DNA of 5,019 bases, taken from Chitinophagaceae bacterium (GTDB taxonomy: Bacteria; Bacteroidota; Bacteroidia; Chitinophagales; Chitinophagaceae). The stretch covers positions 1-5,019 of the forward strand of contig JAJTCI010000201.1 of assembly GCA_021323155.1 (NCBI GenBank). The letters run 5' to 3'. A program made the position numbers and the translations under genes. The notes under the pieces are model-generated. The model did no database searches. It was not told the origin of the DNA and saw only the letters and a program-made list of their open reading frames with translations. This document shows, piece after piece, positions 1 to 5,019 of the stretch; position 1 is the first letter of the stretch, and each line of letters opens with the position of its first letter.

Positions 1-652
1 TATTTACGTGTTCAACAAAAACCTGTTGCGTGACCTGCTGCTCGAAGAGTTCCCGGACGACAAAGACTTCGGTAAAGAGATCATTCCAAAATCGATAGGC
101 AAGTATAAGGTCAATAGCTACCAGTACGAAGGCTACTGGGAAGACATCGGGCATATCCACGCCTTCTTCGAGGCCAACCTGGCATTGACCGACGAGTTGC
201 CGCCGTTCAACCTGTTTGACAACAGTAATATCATTTATAGCCGCGCAAGGATGCTGCCACCCGCAAAGATCAGCGGCACCACCCTTGAGAAAACGGTGAT
301 GGCCGAAGGCTCTATTATTAATGCAAGCCGCATAGAACACAGCGTAGTGGGTATCCGGGCCCGGATCGGGCATGGTTCCACCGTAGTGAATACCTACATC
401 ATGGGCAACGATTATTACGAGACCCTGGGTGAGATGGCGCACAACGTGGAGCGCGGCATTCCCAAAGTCGGTATCGGCGAACGGTGTTATATCAAGAATG
501 CAATTATCGATAAGAATTGCCGCATTGGCAATGACGTCCGGATCAACGGTGGCCCGCACCTGGCGGACCATGACCATTCACTCTACACCGTCAAAGACGG
601 TATCGTGGTAGTGAAGAAGGGTGCCATACTGGCCGACGGTTTCAATATATAG
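1..652 (+). CDS. glgC: Glucose-1-phosphate adenylyltransferase (ADP-glucose pyrophosphorylase), C-terminal part, 5' end outside window
   Basis: GlgC makes ADP-glucose from ATP and glucose-1-phosphate in the cytoplasm, the committed step of bacterial glycogen synthesis. About 216 codons are visible against some 420 in the family, so roughly the N-terminal half (nucleotide-binding loop and catalytic Asp region) lies upstream. The open frame runs from base 2 (Ile-Tyr-Val-Phe-Asn); the GTG at base 8 is an internal Val, not a start. Seen in order: DFGKEIIP (bases 65-88) and GYWEDIG (131-151), both GlgC nucleotidyltransferase signatures, then a left-handed beta-helix region with isoleucine/valine hexapeptide-like repeats (about 290-640). 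The tail carries NTYIMGNDYYE, IIDKN (Lys at 512-514) and VVVKKGAI (Lys-Lys at 614-619), which recall the cyanobacterial/plant form more than the E. coli form. The gene ends at TAG 650-652, followed directly by an intrinsic terminator, so it closes its own transcription unit. Family assignment is very secure; its regulation is not visible. Confidence 0.96.
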   Translation, partial: IYVFNKNLLRDLLLEEFPDDKDFGKEIIPKSIGKYKVNSYQYEGYWEDIGHIHAFFEANLALTDELPPFNLFDNSNIIYSRARMLPPAKISGTTLEKTVMAEGSIINASRIEHSVVGIRARIGHGSTVVNTYIMGNDYYETLGEMAHNVERGIPKVGIGERCYIKNAIIDKNCRIGNDVRINGGPHLADHDHSLYTVKDGIVVVKKGAILADGFNI

Positions 653-664
653 AAAGCGATGATG

Positions 665-705
665 AAGGGTTGCCAACCATTTTGCGGTTGCAGCCCTTTT
701 TATTT
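665..705 (+). terminator. Rho-independent terminator downstream of glgC
   Basis: Bases 665-672 pair with 691-698 (one G-T wobble at 670/693) and 674-678 pair with 686-690. C673 is bulged and 679-685 form a 7-base loop. The result is a 13-bp stem followed by a T-rich tract (TTTTTATTT, 697-705). It begins 13 bases after the glgC stop codon, so it most likely ends the glgC transcript and separates it from the transporter operon. Confidence 0.88.
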
Positions 706-762
706 GGCCCTGGCAAAGCGATTACCGTCTTCCGATGCGCGGTGTTTAATAAAGCAGGTTCG

Positions 763-791
763 CTTGAAATAATTCCTTAGTTTTATCTTAG
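763..791 (+). promoter_or_regulatory. Candidate Bacteroidetes-type promoter for the transporter-susA-glgB operon
   Basis: TATCTTAG at 784-791 matches the Bacteroidetes -7 pattern TAnnTTTG at all but one fixed position, and CTTG at 763-766 resembles the -33 element TTTG. The 17-base spacer is a little shorter than the usual 19-21. An overlapping alternative -7 box, TAAATTTT (794-801), also has one mismatch but lacks a well-spaced -33 partner. A promoter is expected here because the glgC terminator lies upstream and a gene starts at 832. The exact boxes are uncertain. Confidence 0.35.
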
Positions 792-805
792 TGTAAATTT
801 TACAC
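791..805. promoter_or_regulatory. Perfect inverted repeat, candidate operator
   Basis: GTGTAAA-T-TTTACAC is a perfect 7-bp dyad around one central base. It begins at the last base of the candidate -7 box and ends 26 bases before the transporter ATG, so it would cover the expected transcription start, a typical repressor position. A one-base loop makes an RNA hairpin unlikely, so a DNA site for a dimeric regulator is the better reading. The odd-length centre does not fit the usual LacI-family operator with a central CG. The cognate regulator is not in the window. Confidence 0.5.
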
Positions 806-831
806 GAAACTAACTTGCTTAAACGATTGCT

Positions 832-2217
832 ATGGCTTTATCACCTACTCCTGCCCAGGAAGTGACCGCCCCGGGATTACTCCCAAAGCCACGTCTGAAC
901 CTGCGAAGTATATTTATGATGAGCATGGGCTTCATGGGTATCCAGTTCGGCTTTGCGCTTCAGAATGGGAACACCAGTCGAATCCTCCGTTCCTTTGGCG
1001 CAGAAGTAGACCATCTCCCGATGTTCTGGCTGGTAGCGCCACTAGTGGGCATGATCGTTCAACCCATCATCGGGCATTACAGTGACCGCACCTGGAACCG
1101 GATGGGCCGGAGGAAGCCGTATTTTCTGATGGGCGCAGTGCTTTCTTCCATCGCGCTGATACTTCTGCCCAATGCAGCATCTTTCAGCGCCATACTTCCG
1201 GCGTTATGGATCGGGGCTGGCTTCGTAATGATCATGGACGCGAGTTTCAATATCGCGATGGAACCGTTCAGGGCGTTGGTGGCGGACAATCTTCCCGACA
1301 GCCAGCGCACCCTCGGGTTCTCCATACAAACCTTTCTTATTGGTATAGGCGCCGTGGTAGGATCAAAACTGCCCTCGTGGCTCGCTGATGCCGGGGTTTC
1401 ACAAACGGCCGGGACCTCGGGTGTGGCAGATAATATCACCTATTCGTTTTACATCGGCGCGACGGTCTTCATGCTCGCCATACTGATGACCGTGATCTTT
1501 ACGAAAGAGTATCCGCCGGCGCAATATGAAAAATATCATGGCAAAGCCGAGAAACAAAAAGGCCTTGCGATCACGCACATCTTCCGCGACTTCGCGAATA
1601 TGCCAAAGACGATGCGCCAGCTGGGGCTTGTGCAGTTCTTCAGCTGGTTCGCTTTGTTCTCCATGTGGGTGTTCACTACCGATGCCGTTGCGACGCATGT
1701 TTACGGACTTTCAGGGTCCGACACGAAATCGGTTGAATATAATACGGCAGGTAACCTGGTGAGTTCCGCTTTCGGTACTTATAACCTGGTTGCGGCAGTG
1801 TACGCGTTGATGCTGCCTTTTATCGCGGGTAAGATCGGCAGAAAACTTACCCATGCTATTAATCTGTTTGCAGGTGGGGTGGGGTTGATATCGATCTATT
1901 TTATTTCGGATCCGGCCATGTTGCACCTGAGTATGGTAGGAGTGGGGCTTGCCTGGGCCAGTATCCTCGCGATGCCTTACGTTATCCTGTCAAGTTCTAT
2001 CCCTGCGGGAAAGCTCGGCATCTATATGGGGTTGTTCAATTTTTTCATCACCTTCCCGCAGATCGTGAATGGGATCGTGGGCGGACCGATGGTAAAACAT
2101 ATCTATGGCGGCCAGCCGATCTATGCCATTTTCCTTGCGGGTGTGCTTATGTTATGCGCCGCCGTAAGCGTGGTATATGTGTATGATCCCGCATCAATCA
2201 AAATCAAAAAGAATTAA
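832..2217 (+). CDS. MFS sugar transporter, maltose/malto-oligosaccharide (SLC45/GPH-like) type
   Basis: A 461-residue inner-membrane carrier, probably importing maltose or short malto-oligosaccharides by cation symport. The length and about 12 hydrophobic segments fit the major facilitator superfamily. The first membrane segment follows a roughly 25-residue Pro-rich hydrophilic N-terminus. QNGNTSRI is at residues 44-51. The loop between helices 2 and 3 (residues 81-97) holds GHYSDRTWNRMGRRKPYF, the MFS motif A with its Asp and Gly-Arg-Arg. A charged central loop (about 224-262) separates the halves, and the second half opens with an aromatic segment containing VQFFSWFALFSMWV (267-280), typical of the SLC45/sucrose-maltose carrier group. 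The ATG at 832 has no Shine-Dalgarno sequence, usual in Bacteroidetes. Met29/Met30 are possible later starts but would leave almost no lead-in to helix 1. The gene is one base from the secreted alpha-glucan hydrolase, which supports a malto-oligosaccharide substrate; the substrate itself is inferred. Related proteins appear as 'maltose/moltooligosaccharide transporter' or SusT-like. Confidence 0.88.
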   Translation: MALSPTPAQEVTAPGLLPKPRLNLRSIFMMSMGFMGIQFGFALQNGNTSRILRSFGAEVDHLPMFWLVAPLVGMIVQPIIGHYSDRTWNRMGRRKPYFLMGAVLSSIALILLPNAASFSAILPALWIGAGFVMIMDASFNIAMEPFRALVADNLPDSQRTLGFSIQTFLIGIGAVVGSKLPSWLADAGVSQTAGTSGVADNITYSFYIGATVFMLAILMTVIFTKEYPPAQYEKYHGKAEKQKGLAITHIFRDFANMPKTMRQLGLVQFFSWFALFSMWVFTTDAVATHVYGLSGSDTKSVEYNTAGNLVSSAFGTYNLVAAVYALMLPFIAGKIGRKLTHAINLFAGGVGLISIYFISDPAMLHLSMVGVGLAWASILAMPYVILSSSIPAGKLGIYMGLFNFFITFPQIVNGIVGGPMVKHIYGGQPIYAIFLAGVLMLCAAVSVVYVYDPASIKIKKN

Positions 2218-2218
2218 G

Positions 2219-4069
2219 ATGAAGAAGCAACTTGTAGCGTTTGTATGCTCCGTTCTATGCTGCACTGCCGGCCTGGCGCAATACGCCGAAGTATATCCTT
2301 CCAACTGGTGGGTTGGTATGAAATGGAACAAGGTGCAGTTGATGCTGTATAATGATTACGATGAGTTCAACCAGGAGACGGTCCGCATCACCTACCCGGG
2401 TGTCAAAATTGAAAAGGTCCATAAGGTGGAGAACGGCAGTTACATTTTTGTGGATGTGTCAATCGCTGCCACCGCAAAACCCGGTAACGTGAGCATTGAA
2501 CTGATCAGTGGTGGTAAAGCACACGTGGTGAGCTGGCCACTGAAATCAAGGACCCCTGGTAAAGGAACCACATTCGCGCAGGGCATTAATTCTTCCGATT
2601 TTATCTACCTCCTCATGCCGGATCGTTTTTCAAATGGCGATCCTTCCAATGACCGTATCGAAGGGATGAAAGATCAGACGCTGGACCGCGATTCTATTTA
2701 CCACCGCCACGGGGGTGACTTCGCGGGCATCATCAACCACCTGGATTACCTGAAAGACCTTGGTGTAACCGCTTTGTGGATGACGCCTGTGATCGAGAAC
2801 GACATGCCGGAAAGAACAGAGCATGGTTACGCGTTCACCAACCACTACAAAATAGAACCGCGCTTTGGTGGCGCGAAGATGTATAAGATGCTAGGACAGG
2901 AGTTGCATAAGCGGGGAATGAAGCTGGTGCAGGATGCGGTGTACAACCACGTGGGCGTTCACCATTTCACTGTAACCGATCCGCCGATGAAAGACTGGCT
3001 GCACCAGTGGCCGAGCTTTACACAGACCACTTATAAGGATCAGCCGCTGTATGATCCATATGCCGCGGAGGTGGACAAAAGGAAAATGCTGGATGGTTGG
3101 TTCACACGGCATATGCCCGACCTCAACCAGGACAATCCATTTGTCGCCAATTACCTTATTCAGCATGCACTCTGGTGCGTGGAGGAATTTGGAGTAGATG
3201 GATGGCGCATCGATACTTATCCCTACAACGACCTGGACTTTATGAACCGTTGCAACAAAGCTTTAATGGATGAATATCCAAAGATGACGATGTTCGGAGA
3301 AACCTGGGTACATGGGGTGGCGGCGCAGGCTTACTTCACGCGCAATAAAACCAATACCGCTTTTAAAAGCAACCTGCCAAGTGTTACAGATTTCCAGACC
3401 AATTTATACGGTATCATACCAGCGCTGACAGAGAAGTTTGGCTGGACAGAGGGCGTGAACAAACTCTACTCCACGCTTGCCGGCGACTACCTTTACGAGA
3501 ACCCGATGAATAACGTGAACTTCCTGGACAACCATGACAAGAGCCGGATTTACTCGGTAGTGAATGAAGACCTGGATAAACAAAAAATGGGGATCGGCTG
3601 GTTACTCACTACCCGGGGCATCCCACAAATGTATTATGGTACCGAAGTGCTGATGAAAGGTCATACCAATCCCGATGGGTGGGTACGTCTTGATTTTCCC
3701 GGCGGATGGAAAGGCGACAGTAAGAGCGCGTTTACAAAAGATGGACTTGACGACAGGGAAATAGAAGCTCAGGAATGGACGAAGAAGATCGCCAATTATC
3801 GTAAGTCATCGTCAGCCATCAAGACGGGGAAACTTATGCAGTATGTACCGGATGATGGACTGTACGTGTATTTCCGCTACGATGGTAAGCAGACCGTTAT
3901 GTGCATCATGAACACAAGCGACAAGGCGAAGACAGTAGAATTCAGTAAATACCCGGAGATGACCAAAGGGATCAAGTCAGTTAAGAACATCACTGGTGAA
4001 CAACCCACCGAGGGTGACTCGTTCCTGGTGGAACCTAAACAAATGATGATACTGGAACTGGTAAAGTAG
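2219..4069 (+). CDS. susA: Periplasmic neopullulanase/cyclomaltodextrinase-type alpha-amylase (GH13, SusA-like)
   Basis: A 616-residue secreted hydrolase, about the size of Bacteroides SusA, expected to cut alpha-1,4 bonds in malto-oligosaccharides, pullulan or cyclodextrins in the periplasm. A signal peptide spans residues 1-20 (Lys-Lys, hydrophobic core, Ala-Gly-Leu-Ala before Gln21); there is no proper lipobox. Residues about 25-110 form the cyclomaltodextrinase-type N-terminal beta domain (NWWVGMKW at 29-36). The GH13 barrel follows: Ca-site-like DRFSNGDPSND (135-145), region I DAVYNH (239-244), region V MPDLN (299-303), region II GWRID with nucleophile Asp332, region III FGET with acid/base Glu361, and region IV DNHD ending at Asp440. 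All catalytic residues are present. The last ~80 residues fit the small C-terminal beta domain. The start is ATG 2219: an in-frame ATG at 2177 lies inside the transporter gene and would bury the signal peptide. Only one base separates it from the transporter stop, so translation is probably coupled. Precise substrate preference is not readable from the sequence. Confidence 0.94.
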   Translation: MKKQLVAFVCSVLCCTAGLAQYAEVYPSNWWVGMKWNKVQLMLYNDYDEFNQETVRITYPGVKIEKVHKVENGSYIFVDVSIAATAKPGNVSIELISGGKAHVVSWPLKSRTPGKGTTFAQGINSSDFIYLLMPDRFSNGDPSNDRIEGMKDQTLDRDSIYHRHGGDFAGIINHLDYLKDLGVTALWMTPVIENDMPERTEHGYAFTNHYKIEPRFGGAKMYKMLGQELHKRGMKLVQDAVYNHVGVHHFTVTDPPMKDWLHQWPSFTQTTYKDQPLYDPYAAEVDKRKMLDGWFTRHMPDLNQDNPFVANYLIQHALWCVEEFGVDGWRIDTYPYNDLDFMNRCNKALMDEYPKMTMFGETWVHGVAAQAYFTRNKTNTAFKSNLPSVTDFQTNLYGIIPALTEKFGWTEGVNKLYSTLAGDYLYENPMNNVNFLDNHDKSRIYSVVNEDLDKQKMGIGWLLTTRGIPQMYYGTEVLMKGHTNPDGWVRLDFPGGWKGDSKSAFTKDGLDDREIEAQEWTKKIANYRKSSSAIKTGKLMQYVPDDGLYVYFRYDGKQTVMCIMNTSDKAKTVEFSKYPEMTKGIKSVKNITGEQPTEGDSFLVEPKQMMILELVK

Positions 4070-4098
4070 CTGATCTCCCTGCTTTTAGTGATCACCGG

Positions 4099-4129
4099 CT
4101 TGTAATCTTCCCCGCATTGATTATACTTG
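4099..4129 (+). promoter_or_regulatory. Possible internal promoter just before glgB
   Basis: CTTG (4099-4102) and TATACTTG (4122-4129) are separated by 19 bases and each differs by one base from the Bacteroidetes -33 (TTTG) and -7 (TAnnTTTG) patterns. A start about 4-7 bases downstream would fall at or just inside the glgB ATG (4133), implying a nearly leaderless transcript. The short motifs could occur by chance, and read-through from susA is the simpler source of glgB mRNA. Confidence 0.25.
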
Positions 4130-4132
4130 CGT

Positions 4133-5019
4133 ATGGGTAAGGGGAAAAAACCGGCAAGGAAAGAAAGATACGAGGACAGGAATTTTGTGGACACGTCAAA
4201 GACTGTCTGGAACTACTCGCTTTTTACCGGGGAAGACATCAGTAATTTTCAAAACGGAACGCATTACCGGCTTTACGATCTTTTCGGTAACACCGAACTG
4301 GAAGTGAATGGCACATCAGGCACCTATTTCGCTGTCTGGGCACCTAACGCGACCCTGGTTACTGTAATAGGAAGCTTCAATGATTGGAATACTGAGTCGC
4401 ACCCGCTTTTTGTGCGACTTGAAAGCTCCGGTATCTGGGAAGGATTTATCCCGGATGTCCAGAAGGGCACCACCTATAAATACCACATCCACGGATACAA
4501 AGGCGCTGAACTTGACAAAGGAGATCCTTTCGCGCATTACTGGGAGAAGCGTCCCGAGACTGCTTCGATCGTTTGGGATACGGCGTATGAATGGGACGAT
4601 GCCGAATGGATGAAAAAACGTACGAAGAAGAACGCGCTCAAGGCGGCGCACTCGGTCTACGAAGTACACCTGGCCAGCTGGATGCGGCCGGAAAAAAACA
4701 ATGAAGAATCCTACAACACCTACGTAAAGGAAATGCGTTTTACGCATGTAGAATTGATGCCGGTGATGGAACACCCGTACGATGGCAGCTGGGGCTACCA
4801 GGGAACCGGTTTCTTCGCGCCGACCAGTCGTTTCGGTGACCCACAGGATTTCGCCGCATTGGTTGAAGCACTGCACCAGGCCAATATCGGGGTGATACTG
4901 GATTGGGTACCGTCTCATTTTCCATACGACGCGCATGGTCTTTTTATGTTCGACGGTACGCATACCTACGAATACGCGGATATGCGCAAAGGCTTTCATC
5001 CAGACTGGAATTCCTACAT
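4133..5019 (+). CDS. glgB: 1,4-alpha-glucan branching enzyme, N-terminal part, 3' end outside window
   Basis: GlgB moves alpha-1,4-glucan segments to alpha-1,6 branch points during cytoplasmic glycogen synthesis. The first 295 codons are visible, under half of the usual 630-700. After a basic N-terminus (MGKGKKPARKER) comes a CBM48 domain (about residues 45-140; YFAVWAPNA at 65-73, GSFNDWN at 80-86). The GH13 barrel opens with SVYEVHLASW (about 173-182), DGSWGYQGTG (217-226) and region I DWVPSHF (257-263), followed by the family-typical stretch HGLFMFDGTHTYEYAD. The catalytic Asp and Glu lie beyond the window. ATG 4133 is chosen because an in-frame TGA stands at 4118-4120 and no other ATG intervenes; no Shine-Dalgarno is seen. 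It lies 63 bases after susA with no terminator between, so co-transcription is likely. Oddity: between Ser-Tyr-Asn-Thr-Tyr197 and Val198-Lys-Glu-Met, about ten residues of a conserved helix seem to be missing, and the usual Gly of MGFTH is Arg202. The frame stays open, so it is annotated as a gene rather than a pseudogene. Confidence 0.94.
   Translation, partial: MGKGKKPARKERYEDRNFVDTSKTVWNYSLFTGEDISNFQNGTHYRLYDLFGNTELEVNGTSGTYFAVWAPNATLVTVIGSFNDWNTESHPLFVRLESSGIWEGFIPDVQKGTTYKYHIHGYKGAELDKGDPFAHYWEKRPETASIVWDTAYEWDDAEWMKKRTKKNALKAAHSVYEVHLASWMRPEKNNEESYNTYVKEMRFTHVELMPVMEHPYDGSWGYQGTGFFAPTSRFGDPQDFAALVEALHQANIGVILDWVPSHFPYDAHGLFMFDGTHTYEYADMRKGFHPDWNSY

Noticed and set aside
8..10. GTG as a start for the first gene
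   Set aside because: The frame is open to the window edge and the flanking residues (Ile-Tyr-Val-Phe-Asn) continue a GlgC core segment, so the gene begins upstream.
776..791. Direct repeat CTTAG at 776-780 and 787-791, spaced by 11 bases
   Set aside because: Five bases in an AT-rich region are easily fortuitous; the second copy overlaps the candidate -7 box, so it is not called as a separate regulator site.
1077..1926. Several open frames on the minus strand and other + frames inside the transporter gene
   Set aside because: They overlap a well-supported membrane protein gene and have arginine- or histidine-rich, domain-less translations, as expected of shadow frames.
2177..2218. Earlier in-frame ATG for the SusA-like enzyme
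   Set aside because: It would overlap the transporter gene by 41 bases and place 14 polar residues before a clear signal peptide that starts at the ATG at 2219.
4068..4102. Possible terminator after susA, including the palindrome GTGATCAC (4088-4095) and TGATC/GATCA pairing
   Set aside because: Only about five base pairs form without mismatches and no T-run follows, so it is too weak to call a terminator.
4316..4999. A 227-codon open frame on the minus strand
   Set aside because: It lies entirely antisense to glgB, whose CBM48 and GH13 motifs are unmistakable. The minus-strand translation shows no recognisable domain.

Overview
The window looks like chromosomal DNA of a Bacteroidetes bacterium, most plausibly of the Chitinophagaceae/Sphingobacteriia type. 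This rests on protein resemblance (a SusA-like periplasmic neopullulanase, a maltose/malto-oligosaccharide-type MFS carrier and a Bacteroidetes-style GlgB), moderate GC content, starts without Shine-Dalgarno sequences, and promoter-like boxes that resemble the Bacteroidetes -33/-7 pattern. The genus is an inference; no rRNA or other marker is present.

All four genes are on the + strand and all concern alpha-glucans. From left to right: (1) the C-terminal half of glgC, ADP-glucose pyrophosphorylase (1-652, cut by the window edge), ending in a strong intrinsic terminator (665-705). (2) A 179-base intergenic region (653-831) with that terminator, a weak promoter candidate and a perfect 7+1+7 dyad (791-805) just upstream of the next gene. 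(3) A 461-residue MFS sugar transporter (832-2217). (4) One base later, a 616-residue secreted GH13 enzyme of the SusA/neopullulanase type (2219-4069). (5) After 63 bases without a terminator, the first 295 codons of glgB, glycogen branching enzyme (4133-5019, cut by the window edge).

Inferred logic: the SusA-like enzyme trims malto-oligosaccharides or pullulan-type glucans in the periplasm, the MFS carrier brings the products across the inner membrane, and GlgC/GlgB turn glucose units into glycogen. The transporter, hydrolase and glgB are probably co-transcribed from a promoter near 763-791, possibly controlled by a regulator at the dyad. glgC is a separate transcription unit.

I see no mobile element, CRISPR array, RNA gene or clearly new system. 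The points most worth a second look are the dyad at 791-805 and an apparent in-frame loss of about ten residues from a conserved helix of GlgB around 4721-4724.
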